DNA from: Clostridia bacterium
Lineage (GTDB): Bacteria; Bacillota; Clostridia; Monoglobales; Monoglobaceae
Reading direction: 5' to 3'
Assembly (NCBI GenBank): GCA_017397725.1
Contig: JAFQIA010000003.1
Span: forward strand, 1-64,000
Length of the DNA stretch: 64,000 nucleotides
The notes under the pieces are model-generated. The model was not told where the DNA came from and did not search any database. It was given only the letters and a program-made list of their open reading frames with translations. A program made the position numbers and the translations under genes. Below are positions 7,406 to 15,476 of the stretch, in pieces. Each line of letters opens with the position of its first letter. Within the stretch, counting starts at the first letter, position 1.

Positions 7406-8506
7406 TTACTTCAAAGCAAGGCTATTGTTAAGGAGTGTCGTGCTGTAAAGGAAAAGCACATCGCAATGTTCAAAATTCACAAACTGCCCAAGCATACTGC
7501 TTTGCACATAACGGATATCCACCACGGTAATCTTTTGATAACCCTCCACCAAAAGCGGGGCAAGACTACTACCGAAGGAATCCCTAAAAAGCACCAATTC
7601 TTTTTGAGAGGTCGCCGACGGGTTCTCAATGGTAATCAGCGGCGCAACGCCCGACAAAAACATTTCATAGGGGTCTTTGCCGTATGCCTTTTTCATATTG
7701 TAAAGTTCTCCCGCCTTAGGCGCGCCGGTGTCGTAATAGGTCACCTTGCAGTTTTCCAAGGTTTGATTGGTCAGGTAATGAATGGTGTCCGGCGGAAAGG
7801 GCATTGCCAGTTGTCCGCTATACACCCCATAAAAGGGGTTGTCCAAAGTGTTGACTTGGTATTCACTTGTTACATCGGTTCCCATCGCCTTGGCAAGTGA
7901 CTTGGCAATATCCGTAATTTTTTCCTGTCGCCAATGAGTGTCGGTGGTATAATAATCCTCCAAGGACAGATACTCGGTCACATCAATGTATTGCATATAA
8001 GGTGTTTTTTCTTTCATCCGCTCGGTAAAACCGACATAATCCAAGGACGGAAATCCGTTGGGTTTTGCCAGCAGAAAATTCTTGTCCGGAATGATGGAAA
8101 GATAAATCTTGGTGTCCTTTTCTTTGAGATAGGTTTCGTATAAATAAGAAAACCGCTCTGCCGCATGGTTCATCATTGCCTCGTTTTCCGGCTCGTCCAG
8201 CTTGGAGATATGTCCATCTGCCACAAACAAACCATTGTTGTCCAGCTTTTGAAAAACCTCGGTACTAAAGAGTGCCTTGAGGGAGCGCAGAACCTCCCGA
8301 AAGGGAAAGTTGTCCGCCGCATACGCCTCAAAATCCTCCATAAACTTGCCATTGGCAACCGAGGCAAGCTGCAGCTCCGGCATCTGGGCAAGGGGGCGAC
8401 GTTCGCTCTCTGAATACGCCTTTGCCGGACTGAGATAGCAAAGCGCCGAACCGACAAAAAGAAAGGCTGCAAAAAGTATGGTAAGCAAAATCTGTTTCAG
8501 TTTCAT
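7406..8506 (-). CDS. DHHW-family secreted protein, partner of the MBOAT acyltransferase
   Basis: Predicted 366-residue protein with an N-terminal signal or anchor (about residues 5-28). The body resembles DHHW/AlgX-like SGNH-fold proteins: FEAYAADNFPFRE, YLSIIPDKNFLL and the DTHWRQEKI motif (about residue 195) that holds the catalytic Asp-x-His of the fold, plus LFRDSFGSSL near the C-terminus. In known systems such proteins finish transfer of O-acyl groups to cell-surface polysaccharides using acyl groups passed by an MBOAT protein. It follows the MBOAT gene by 14 bases in one operon. The acceptor polymer is unknown. Confidence 0.85.
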   Translation of the reverse strand: MKLKQILLTILFAAFLFVGSALCYLSPAKAYSESERRPLAQMPELQLASVANGKFMEDFEAYAADNFPFREVLRSLKALFSTEVFQKLDNNGLFVADGHISKLDEPENEAMMNHAAERFSYLYETYLKEKDTKIYLSIIPDKNFLLAKPNGFPSLDYVGFTERMKEKTPYMQYIDVTEYLSLEDYYTTDTHWRQEKITDIAKSLAKAMGTDVTSEYQVNTLDNPFYGVYSGQLAMPFPPDTIHYLTNQTLENCKVTYYDTGAPKAGELYNMKKAYGKDPYEMFLSGVAPLITIENPSATSQKELVLFRDSFGSSLAPLLVEGYQKITVVDIRYVQSSMLGQFVNFEHCDVLFLYSTTLLNNSLALK

Positions 8507-8520
8507 TGGTTTCCCTCCTA

Positions 8521-9921
8521 TCAGAATCTAAAGTACAAAAACGGATTGAAAGAGCCGTCTGCAAGATACGCCGTCACAATCACAAGCAATAAAAGCAGGA
8601 ACGGAATTTCCAACACTTCCAAGCATAGGCGGGTTACCTTGTTCTGCATCAAACGCTCTTTCAGTTTTACAAACACGGGGGTTGCACACAAGATGGCAAT
8701 CAGCAAAACCACACCGTAGTTGCGCAGCTGATACCAAAAACTCAGGGAGGTGAGAGGCAGTCCTCCTGCGCCAAACATTCCTCCCACACGGGACAGCGCT
8801 TCCTCCAGTCCCGAACCGCTGAAGATGGCAAAGCTGATTGCGGTAAAGAAAAGGACATAAAGATGGGCAATGACTCTATTTTTCTGCAAAAATTCTGCCA
8901 AAAACCATTTTTCTATCAACAAAAGTACCGCAAAATAAAGACCCCACACCACAAAGTTCCACTCTGCGCCGTGCCAGAATCCGGTCAGAAACCAGACAGT
9001 GAAGATATTGAGCAGAAAGCGGGGCTTGTTTACCCGATTCCCGCCCATAGGGATATAGAGGTAATCCCGAAACCAGGAACCGAGAGAAATATGCCATCTG
9101 CGCCAGAATTCACTGATACTGGACGAGATAAAGGGGTAGCGAAAGTTTTCAAGAAAGTCAAAGCCAAACAGCTTGCCAAGACCAATCGCCATATCGCTGT
9201 ATCCCGAAAAATCAAAGTAGACCTGCAGCATATAGGCAATCACATACAGCCAATAAAGCAGAACCGATTGATCGCCAATGGCAGGAAACGCTGCGCAAAA
9301 TTCACCCAAGGTATTGGCGAGCAACACCTTTTTGGAAAGTCCAATCACAAAACGACGGATTCCCTCTGCCGCCTTGGAAAAGCTGTGGGTGCGCTCCAAT
9401 AGTCGTTTCTCCACATCCACATAACGGACAATGGGACCTGCAATCAACTGGGGAAACAGGGTGATATACGCCCCCAAGGTAATCAGGTTTCTTTGTGCTT
9501 TTACCGTACCCCGATAAACATCGATGGTATAGCTGAGAATCTGGAAGGTGTAAAAGCTGATACCAATCGGCAAAGCAATTTTTAGAAGCGGTAGTGAAAG
9601 ACCGGTGAGTGCGTTGAAGTTTTCAATAAAAAAGTCTGCGTACTTGAAATATCCCAGCATACCCAAGGAAAACACCGCTGACAAAATGATGAAAACTTTG
9701 CCCCACATATCCGCGCGATGGCGCTCAATCAAAAGACCCAGTCCATAATTGACCAGAATGCTAAGCAGCATCAAGAACACATACTTCGGTTCCCCCCAAG
9801 CATAAAAGACCAGACTGAACAAAAGCAATACGCTGTTTTTCAGTTTTTTGGGGGATAGCACATACACAAATAGCACAAGGGGCAGAAAATAGTATAAAAA
9901 CGGGATGCCGGAAAAAAGCAT
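8521..9921 (-). CDS. MBOAT-family O-acyltransferase (AlgI-like)
   Basis: Predicted 466-residue polytopic membrane enzyme. About ten hydrophobic segments are visible. The sequence has the family landmarks FPQLIAGPIVRY, DFSGYSDMAIGLGKLFGFDF, WRRWHISLGSWFRDYLYIP and GFWHGAEWNFVVWG, the last with the invariant catalytic histidine (about residue 318). Members such as AlgI, DltB and PatA move acyl groups across the membrane for O-acetylation of envelope polymers. Absence of dltA/dltC and the adjacent DHHW gene argue against D-alanylation and for polysaccharide acetylation. The start is the ATG at 9921 with AAGGAG 9 bases before. Confidence 0.93.
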   Translation of the reverse strand: MLFSGIPFLYYFLPLVLFVYVLSPKKLKNSVLLLFSLVFYAWGEPKYVFLMLLSILVNYGLGLLIERHRADMWGKVFIILSAVFSLGMLGYFKYADFFIENFNALTGLSLPLLKIALPIGISFYTFQILSYTIDVYRGTVKAQRNLITLGAYITLFPQLIAGPIVRYVDVEKRLLERTHSFSKAAEGIRRFVIGLSKKVLLANTLGEFCAAFPAIGDQSVLLYWLYVIAYMLQVYFDFSGYSDMAIGLGKLFGFDFLENFRYPFISSSISEFWRRWHISLGSWFRDYLYIPMGGNRVNKPRFLLNIFTVWFLTGFWHGAEWNFVVWGLYFAVLLLIEKWFLAEFLQKNRVIAHLYVLFFTAISFAIFSGSGLEEALSRVGGMFGAGGLPLTSLSFWYQLRNYGVVLLIAILCATPVFVKLKERLMQNKVTRLCLEVLEIPFLLLLLVIVTAYLADGSFNPFLYFRF

Positions 9922-9945
9922 GCTTCATCGCTCCTTCTTTCGATA

Positions 9946-9970
9946 AAAAAACGGGCTAAGCCCGTTTTTT
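9946..9970. terminator. Terminator between lipoprotein and MBOAT genes
   Basis: ACGGGC/GCCCGT stem (9951-9956 with 9960-9965) with A- and T-runs on both sides. On the minus strand it ends the lipoprotein transcript. No clear promoter was found between it and the MBOAT start, so readthrough may feed the acylation genes. Confidence 0.8.
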
Positions 9971-9976
9971 ATTCTA

Positions 9977-10681
9977 TTATTCCTCTTCAAAGCTGATGGG
10001 ACTCATGACAAAAAATACCTTATTTCCGGAACTTCCTGCCACCATCTCATCGGCGGAGGTACAGATGTTCCAACGCAGGTCTGCATTGGCTTTCAGGGTT
10101 GCAATCAAGGACGATGCCTGCGATGCATCAGAAAGGGTGAACACATAACCGATAAAGGGGATAGTTCCAATCATCGGGGCAAACATTGCGCCCTCCTCAA
10201 AGCCGGTGATTTCTGTGTTGCCAAAGCCAGTGAGCAAACCGGGTTCTACCGGAGCTGCACCGCCGGAAAAAGCAATCACAGGATTTGCAACCAAGGTTTC
10301 TGCAATCTCCATTGCAGATTTGGATGCCGCACTTGCCTTGAATGCCGCAAGCAGGGTATTACCCACACTCTGCTTTTGCGCAGGCTTTTCTTCCGGTGCG
10401 GGAGTCGGTGTGGATTCCGGCTTCTGTTCCGGTTTTACCTCAGGCTTTTGCTCCGGCTTTTTGTTGGACTCAGTTGCCTGCGGCTTTTTCTCTTCTTCCA
10501 CTTCCTGCTTGGAATCGGTTTCCTGTTCTGGTTCTTCTGCAGGCTCATTGACTTCTTCTTGATTTTCAATCACTTCCTGCTGATTCTGTGCATTGGTATC
10601 TACTTCCTGATTCTTCTTTCCGCAGGAAACCATAGCCACCACCATCATCAAAACCAACAGCATTGCAAGTATTCTTTTCAT
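9977..10681 (-). CDS. Lipoprotein with charged Pro/Glu/Lys-rich linker
   Basis: Predicted 234-residue lipoprotein. A signal peptide ends in a lipobox-like VSC (cysteine at about residue 20), so the mature protein is likely lipid-anchored on the outer face of the membrane. Residues about 25-110 are a low-complexity Glu/Gln/Pro/Lys tract with KPEQKP-like repeats, probably a wall-spanning linker. The C-terminal 110 residues form a compact domain I do not recognise. The ATG at 10681 has AAGGAG 7 bases upstream. It has its own promoter (10727-10755) and terminator. Function unknown. Confidence 0.75.
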   Translation of the reverse strand: MKRILAMLLVLMMVVAMVSCGKKNQEVDTNAQNQQEVIENQEEVNEPAEEPEQETDSKQEVEEEKKPQATESNKKPEQKPEVKPEQKPESTPTPAPEEKPAQKQSVGNTLLAAFKASAASKSAMEIAETLVANPVIAFSGGAAPVEPGLLTGFGNTEITGFEEGAMFAPMIGTIPFIGYVFTLSDASQASSLIATLKANADLRWNICTSADEMVAGSSGNKVFFVMSPISFEEE

Positions 10682-10726
10682 ATTCATTCTCCTTTTTGGT
10701 AAAAATTGTTTTTTCGTCACACAGAT

Positions 10727-10755
10727 AGTGTACTATAAAACCTGTGTTCTGTCAA
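10727..10755 (-). promoter_or_regulatory. Promoter of the lipoprotein gene
   Basis: On the minus strand TTGACA (10755-10750), 17-base spacer, TACACT (10732-10727), about 45 bases before the start codon. Confidence 0.75.
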
Positions 10756-10822
10756 AACTTTTCTTTCTGAATGGTTAGACGGCACAGAATCCAAAAAAGT
10801 TTCATCTTTTTTTGAAAATTTT

Positions 10823-10851
10823 CAAAAAAAAGCTCACGACCTACGTGAGCT
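10823..10851. terminator. Terminator of the feo operon, overlapping the last stop codon
   Basis: AGCTCACG/CGTGAGCT stem (10831-10838 with 10844-10851), with a T-run of at least seven on the minus strand. The stop codon of the small Cys-rich gene lies inside the stem. A 24-bp perfect AT palindrome (10807-10830) abuts it. Confidence 0.85.
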
Positions 10852-11001
10852 TTTTTTCTTTTGGTCACAGCAACTACTTTTACACGAATCCGCAAACGGA
10901 CAACCGATACATTTGTTGCCTTTCCTTTTCTCTTTATAAACATACCAGCCTGCAAAGCCAAGAATCAACACAAGAATCGCAATAATGATGATATTTTCCA
11001 T
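10834..11001 (-). CDS. FeoB-associated Cys-rich membrane protein
   Basis: A 55-residue reading frame directly after feoB, read by hand from the minus strand. It starts MENIIIIAILVLILG, has one N-terminal membrane segment, then a basic stretch and a cysteine cluster (KCIGCPFADSC and a CC pair, five cysteines in all), and a Lys/Ser/Arg tail. This layout matches the small FeoB-associated Cys-rich membrane proteins found after feoB in Firmicutes. Its role in ferrous iron uptake is not firmly known; metal binding is plausible. AAGGAG lies ahead of the ATG, 16 bases after feoB. The stop codon is inside the terminator stem. Confidence 0.85.
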   Translation of the reverse strand: MENIIIIAILVLILGFAGWYVYKEKRKGNKCIGCPFADSCKSSCCDQKKKSSRRS

Positions 11002-11017
11002 AGCACCAACTCCTTGG

Positions 11018-13045
11018 TTACATTTTACCGCTGAGTGTAGGGGTCTGTTTTTTTCCGTTTAACGCATATTCTTGTTTCAGCTTTTTCTCCGCATGGACGC
11101 ACAAGGAAACAACGATTGCCACAAACGCCGCAACGGCAATCAAACCGGGAACAAAGCCTGCACCCAATGCGCCTGTGGTGATTAAGGTTCCAATCTGGTA
11201 TACCAGATAACCGACGGTATACCCTACGCCCAACTGAAGTGCGATACCACCCCAGAGCCATTTGGCGCTCTTCATTTCTGCATTCATGGCACCGATTGCT
11301 GCAAAGCATGGCGGAGTATACAGGTTAAACATCAGGTAAGCAAGGGCTGCAACCTTGGTGATTGCAAACACGGTTGCAACCTCTGCACCGGCACCCTCCA
11401 TCAGCGCAAGTTCTTCGGTATCAATCAAGTTTTCCAGTCCTACAAAGCAAACCGCCAGAGTACCTACTACATTTTCTTTTGCAATAAAGCCGGTAACCGC
11501 TGCGGCTGCCAGTTGCCATGAGAGTACGCCAACCACCGGAATCAACAAATATGCAAAGGGGCCTGCAATGGATGCCAGAATGGATGCATCTGCAGTTTCT
11601 GCAACATCAAAGCTCCAAGTAAAGCTCTGCATAACCTGTACTGCCGTATTACAAAGGAGGATAATGGTTGCAGCTTTTACGATGTATGCCCAACCACGAC
11701 TGCACATAGACATAAATGCGCGATAAAGGCTGGGGCCCTTATATTCCGGAAGTTCAATGATAAAGAAGGATTTTCTTGCCTTATAACCGGTAATTTTGTT
11801 GACAAGCAAAGCACCAAGGAAAATCAAAACAATACCGGAAAGATACATTACCGTGCTGACCCAGCCGGCATCCTCAAAGAATGCACCTGCAAAAAGCGCA
11901 ATCACCGGAATTTTGGCACCGCAAGGCATAAAGGGTGCAAGCATAGCAGTTGCTCTGCGCTCCCGCTCGTTGCGGATGGTGCGGCTTGCCATAATACCCG
12001 GCACTGCACAGCCAATGGTAATAACAAAAGGAATCACCGATTTGCCGGAAAGACCTACTTTTTTGAAAATAGGGTCCAGAACTACTGCCACACGGGACAT
12101 ATATCCGCAATCCTCAAGGAGTGCAATCAGGAAATACATCACCATAACAAGGGGCAAGAATCCTACAACGGCAACAACGCCGCCAATGACGCCATCCACC
12201 AAAAGTGCGGATAACAGCGGATTGGCATGTTCCAAAAGTCCGCCGACCCAACCCTGGAAGGTTTCCAACCAGCCTACAAGCCAATCTGCAATAGGGGTGC
12301 CGACCCAAACCTGAGAAATCTGGAACACCAGATACATCACCACTGCAAAAATCGGGATTCCCAGCCATTTATTCGTAAGTACAGCATCAATCTTATCGCC
12401 GATATTTTTGTCCTTGGTAAGTACTTTGCGGGTTTCCACCACATCTACAATCCGGTTTACAAACTCAAACCGCTTCCGGTCTGCCGCTTCCACAACGCTT
12501 TTATCCGTAAGGTCAATATCCCCCTGGGTATATACCGCTGTTTGCGCTTTGCCTACTTGTGCAACAGCTGCAGCAACCACAGCCTTCAGTCCGCTTGCAG
12601 AGGTAGAAACTGTTTCAACGACAGGGCACGCCAGTTTTTCTGACAATACGGTTGCGTCGATGTTGGTTCCCTTTTTCTCATTGACATCACTCTTATTGAG
12701 TGCCACAACAACAGGAATACCAAGCTCCAAAAGCTGTGTGGTAAAGAACAAACTACGGCTTAAATTGGTGGCATCCACAATGTTAATAATCACATCCGGA
12801 TTCTCTTTTTTCACATAAGAACTTGTGATACTTTCCTCCGATGTAAACGGCGACATAGAATATGCCCCGGGCAGGTCCACTGCCACCAATTCTTCCTTGT
12901 TGGGGCAAAAGCTCTTTTTGATGGTGTGTTCCTTCTTTTCAACGGTAACACCCGCCCAGTTTCCGACCTTTTCGTTCCTTCCGGTCAAGGCGTTATACAT
13001 GGTGGTTTTACCACTGTTAGGATTGCCTGTAAGTGCAATTCTCAT
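11018..13045 (-). CDS. feoB: Ferrous iron transport protein B
   Basis: Predicted 675-residue GTP-dependent ferrous iron importer. An N-terminal G domain shows GNPNSGKTT (G1), VDLPGAYSM (G3) and NKSD (G4), followed by a helical switch region to about residue 235. The membrane part has two gate-type repeats with GCAVPGIMASRT and the later GFIAKENVVGTL signatures. Length is typical. It starts at an ATG with AAGGAGGAG upstream. It follows feoA by 109 bases, which hold a DtxR-like palindrome (13105-13120) and a weak hairpin, so it may have some independent control. Confidence 0.96.
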   Translation of the reverse strand: MRIALTGNPNSGKTTMYNALTGRNEKVGNWAGVTVEKKEHTIKKSFCPNKEELVAVDLPGAYSMSPFTSEESITSSYVKKENPDVIINIVDATNLSRSLFFTTQLLELGIPVVVALNKSDVNEKKGTNIDATVLSEKLACPVVETVSTSASGLKAVVAAAVAQVGKAQTAVYTQGDIDLTDKSVVEAADRKRFEFVNRIVDVVETRKVLTKDKNIGDKIDAVLTNKWLGIPIFAVVMYLVFQISQVWVGTPIADWLVGWLETFQGWVGGLLEHANPLLSALLVDGVIGGVVAVVGFLPLVMVMYFLIALLEDCGYMSRVAVVLDPIFKKVGLSGKSVIPFVITIGCAVPGIMASRTIRNERERRATAMLAPFMPCGAKIPVIALFAGAFFEDAGWVSTVMYLSGIVLIFLGALLVNKITGYKARKSFFIIELPEYKGPSLYRAFMSMCSRGWAYIVKAATIILLCNTAVQVMQSFTWSFDVAETADASILASIAGPFAYLLIPVVGVLSWQLAAAAVTGFIAKENVVGTLAVCFVGLENLIDTEELALMEGAGAEVATVFAITKVAALAYLMFNLYTPPCFAAIGAMNAEMKSAKWLWGGIALQLGVGYTVGYLVYQIGTLITTGALGAGFVPGLIAVAAFVAIVVSLCVHAEKKLKQEYALNGKKQTPTLSGKM

Positions 13046-13104
13046 GGGAAAACTCCTCCTTTGGAAAATATGTATTTTAATAAATCTGCTCCTAATTTTA
13101 TATA

Positions 13105-13120
13105 GTTAGTTTTAGCTAAC
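13105..13120. promoter_or_regulatory. DtxR/IdeR-like operator upstream of feoB
   Basis: GTTAG-TTTTAG-CTAAC, a near-perfect dyad that matches the DtxR-type consensus (TTAGGTTAGGCTAACC) at 13 of 16 positions in one register. It lies between feoA and feoB. Confidence 0.55.
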
Positions 13121-13154
13121 CCGCGAGCAAAAAAAGTAGTCCTAAGACCGCTTT

Positions 13155-13373
13155 TTATTTTGCAACAATAATCGCCTTTGCCAAATCTGTGTCAATACTG
13201 TATCGCCCATCCTTGATGGAAACCACACAGCCACCCTTTTTGTGGGAAACCACAGTAATCGGCTCGCCGCTGTAACAGCCCAGCGAAAACAAAAACGCAT
13301 TCAGTTCCTCATCCTCTGTTTCAATCTGCTGAATGATATATTCTTTTCCCTCTTGTGCCATACTTAAATCCAT
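13155..13373 (-). CDS. feoA: Ferrous iron transport protein A
   Basis: Predicted 72-residue FeoA, an SH3-fold cytoplasmic partner of FeoB. It shows the family layout of a short N-terminal strand region, LGCYSGEPITVVSHKKGGCVVSI (broken here by no gaps) and a C-terminal DTDLAKAIIV strand. The ATG at 13373 is preferred over 13379 because GAGGG lies six bases upstream of it. It opens the feoA-feoB-Cys-rich operon and is driven by the promoter at 13465-13493. Confidence 0.9.
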   Translation of the reverse strand: MDLSMAQEGKEYIIQQIETEDEELNAFLFSLGCYSGEPITVVSHKKGGCVVSIKDGRYSIDTDLAKAIIVAK

Positions 13374-13408
13374 ATACATCCCTCAACTTTCATGGATCAA
13401 ACAAAAGA

Positions 13409-13423
13409 TTAGGCAAGACTAAC
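13409..13423. promoter_or_regulatory. DtxR/IdeR-like operator in the feoA leader
   Basis: TTAGGCAAGACTAAC matches the first 15 bases of the DtxR-type consensus at 12 positions. It lies downstream of the feoA promoter, in the transcribed leader. Confidence 0.5.
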
Positions 13424-13442
13424 TGCCTGTGCAAAAAAACGA

Positions 13443-13456
13443 TTAGTCACCACTAA
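13443..13456. promoter_or_regulatory. DtxR-like operator at the feoA transcription start
   Basis: TTAGT-CACC-ACTAA is a perfect 5-bp dyad placed 9 to 22 bases past the -10 box, over the expected start site. A metal-bound repressor here would block feo transcription. Confidence 0.5.
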
Positions 13457-13464
13457 CCTGTAAT

Positions 13465-13493
13465 ATTCTACCACCTTTTTTCGCCCTTGTCAA
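13465..13493 (-). promoter_or_regulatory. Sigma-A promoter of feoAB
   Basis: Minus strand TTGACA (13493-13488), 17-base spacer, TAGAAT (13470-13465). Expected start near 13458, overlapping the first operator. Confidence 0.82.
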
Positions 13494-13541
13494 TAGGCTT
13501 TTAAGAAAAATTTTTTATCTTACACCGGATGGGGATGTTCA

Positions 13542-13570
13542 TTGACACCCTGTGGATTTTGTGCTACAAT
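13542..13570 (+). promoter_or_regulatory. Promoter of the phosphoesterase gene
   Basis: TTGACA (13542-13547), 17-base spacer, TACAAT (13565-13570), 31 bases before the start codon. Confidence 0.8.
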
Positions 13571-13601
13571 GACACCGATACCACAAGGAGGGAATATTCC
13601 A

Positions 13602-14147
13602 ATGAAACTGATGATTGCATCTGACATCCACGGCTCCGGCGCGTATTGCCGTCAGCTCAAAGAAGCCTTTGAACGGGAAAATCCCGACAAGCTGTTGCTG
13701 CTTGGGGACATCCTCTACCACGGACCGAGGAACGCGTTGCCTCTGGAATATAACCCGCAGGAAGTGGTCACCATCCTCAACGGCATCAAGGAGCATCTGC
13801 TCTGCGTGCGCGGAAACTGCGATACCGAGGTGGACCAGATGTTATTGGAGTTCCCCATTCTTGCCGACTACTGCACTTTGTTCTGGCAAGGAAAAACCAT
13901 CTTTGCCACCCATGGGCATCGGTTCTCTGACACCGCGCTCCCACCACTTTCCAAAGGAGATCTTCTTCTTTTTGGGCATACCCATATCCCGACTTATCAG
14001 GAGGTAGACGGCATTGTTTGCTTAAACCCAGGGTCGGTTTCTATCCCGAAAGAGGATTCCCACCACGGGTATCTGTTGATAGATTCCCATTTTGCCTATT
14101 GGAAAGACCTTGCGGGAAGCACCATGCGCACCGAAGTTTTATTTTAA
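13602..14147 (+). CDS. yfcE: YfcE-type metallophosphoesterase
   Basis: Predicted 181-residue calcineurin-like phosphodiesterase of the YfcE/MJ0936 group. All dinuclear-metal motifs are visible in order: SDIHG, LGDILYHG, GNCD, THGH and GHTH. YfcE acts on simple phosphodiesters in vitro; its cellular substrate is not known. It is soluble and of normal length. AAGGAGGG precedes the ATG at 13602. It has its own promoter and a shared bidirectional terminator, so it is a single-gene unit between feo and pyr. Confidence 0.92.
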   Translation: MKLMIASDIHGSGAYCRQLKEAFERENPDKLLLLGDILYHGPRNALPLEYNPQEVVTILNGIKEHLLCVRGNCDTEVDQMLLEFPILADYCTLFWQGKTIFATHGHRFSDTALPPLSKGDLLLFGHTHIPTYQEVDGIVCLNPGSVSIPKEDSHHGYLLIDSHFAYWKDLAGSTMRTEVLF

Positions 14148-14153
14148 TATATC

Positions 14154-14183
14154 AAAACCCCAATCCGTTTGGATTGGGGTTTT
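14154..14183. terminator. Bidirectional terminator between yfcE and radC
   Basis: A 13-bp perfect stem (14154-14166 with 14171-14183) with GTTT loop; A-run on the left, T-run on the right. It ends both yfcE and the pyr-radC operon. Confidence 0.9.
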
Positions 14184-14187
14184 ATTG

Positions 14188-14877
14188 TTACAGAATCCCT
14201 AACTCTTTCAAACTCAGGAACTCTCCGCCGCCCACAATGATGTGGTCCAGCAAATCGATTCCCACCGCTTGCATTGCCATATAGAGCTGCCGCGTAATCT
14301 GCAAATCCGCCTGCGAGGGATGCAGATTGCCAGAGGGGTGATTGTGTGCAATCAACACGCCGTCCGCTTGGGTACGTAGCGCCTGTTTGACAACCTCCTG
14401 CACATAAACGGATGTTTCTTCCTTGCTACCCTGAGAAATCTTATCAAACCGGTACGCCCGCATACTTTTGTTGACACTGACCAGATAAAAGTTCTCCACC
14501 AATTCTCCGTAAAACAGGGTTTTGGCATACCTGCCCCGCGCCTCGGTGGTGGAAACATCCGGATATTTCTTGTCCGCCTCTTTGAGCATACACCGCTCCA
14601 CGCATCCCAACAAGGGGTACAAATCGTGGAGAAACTGTGCCGCACGGTTGCCCATACCGGGGACCTTGACCAGTTCCTTGACATCCGCAGTGAGTACGCC
14701 ATAGAGGGAGCCACATTGCTTGAGTAGCTGATGGGCGATTTCATTGGTATTGCCTCTGGGAATCACGGCAAACAAAAGCTTTTCCAGCTGCTCGTGTTCC
14801 TCCAGAAATTCAAAGCCTAAAAGGTTGGACTTATCGTCCAATCTTTTTCTGTGTCCTTCGTGTTCTCCTGCCGCCAT
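14188..14877 (-). CDS. radC: RadC-family JAB-domain protein
   Basis: Predicted 229-residue RadC/YicR protein. An N-terminal helix-hairpin-helix-like part includes LVKVPGMGNRAAQFL; the C-terminal JAB1/MPN metalloprotease-like domain has HNHPSG followed by LLDHIIVGGG, giving the H-x-H-x10-D zinc motif. RadC was once linked to DNA repair; its true role is unsettled. The ATG at 14877 begins just after the pyrE stop (TAAGATG), so it is probably translated by coupling; an in-frame GTG at 14892 is possible. It is the last gene of the pyr operon. Confidence 0.9.
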   Translation of the reverse strand: MAAGEHEGHRKRLDDKSNLLGFEFLEEHEQLEKLLFAVIPRGNTNEIAHQLLKQCGSLYGVLTADVKELVKVPGMGNRAAQFLHDLYPLLGCVERCMLKEADKKYPDVSTTEARGRYAKTLFYGELVENFYLVSVNKSMRAYRFDKISQGSKEETSVYVQEVVKQALRTQADGVLIAHNHPSGNLHPSQADLQITRQLYMAMQAVGIDLLDHIIVGGGEFLSLKELGIL

Positions 14878-14878
14878 C

Positions 14879-15457
14879 TTATTTGATTGCACGGCTGCCG
14901 GGTTTTACCAAAGGCAGCTTGCCCTCTTTACAGATAGGGCACTCGTCTGCCTCATAAGAGGTAATATCCATGGAGAATGCACTGCGGTAAGGCACGCCAA
15001 AATCGATTTTTCCGCCGGTGCGATCAACGATAGAGCCGATGCCGACAATTTCGCCACCGCACTCTTTCACCAGTTCCATAACCTCTTTGACGCTACCGCC
15101 GGTGGTAACCACATCCTCTACAATCAGGACACGCTGTCCCTTTTCAATGGTAAAGCCACGGCGCAGGGTCATGGCACCGTTTTCACGCTCTGCGAAGATG
15201 TTTCTGACACCCAACTGCTTGCCCACCTCATAGGACATCTGGATGGCACCGATCGCCGGCCCGATAACCAGTTCAACATTGTCTTTTTCATACTGCTTTA
15301 CCAGTTCTGCGCAAAGGGGAACGCTATACTTCGCATCCTGAAAAATCTTTGCACACTGCATATACTTGTCACTGTGGCGGCCGGAGGTCAGCAGAAAGTG
15401 ACCCTCCAAAAGTACGTTTGCCTCTTTGAGTATTGCAATAATTTCTTCTCTTGTCAT
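14879..15457 (-). CDS. pyrE: Orotate phosphoribosyltransferase
   Basis: Predicted 192-residue enzyme that joins orotate and PRPP to make OMP. It shows LTSGRHSDKYMQCA, GPAIGAI and the PRPP-binding loop VLIVEDVVTTGGS. The C-terminus has a CPICKEGK cysteine pair, as in the longer clostridial PyrE group. It starts at an ATG with AAAGGAAG upstream and lies 20 bases after a GH88 gene that separates it from pyrD. Confidence 0.96.
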   Translation of the reverse strand: MTREEIIAILKEANVLLEGHFLLTSGRHSDKYMQCAKIFQDAKYSVPLCAELVKQYEKDNVELVIGPAIGAIQMSYEVGKQLGVRNIFAERENGAMTLRRGFTIEKGQRVLIVEDVVTTGGSVKEVMELVKECGGEIVGIGSIVDRTGGKIDFGVPYRSAFSMDITSYEADECPICKEGKLPLVKPGSRAIK

Positions 15458-15476
15458 TGTGACTCTTCCTTTCTTT

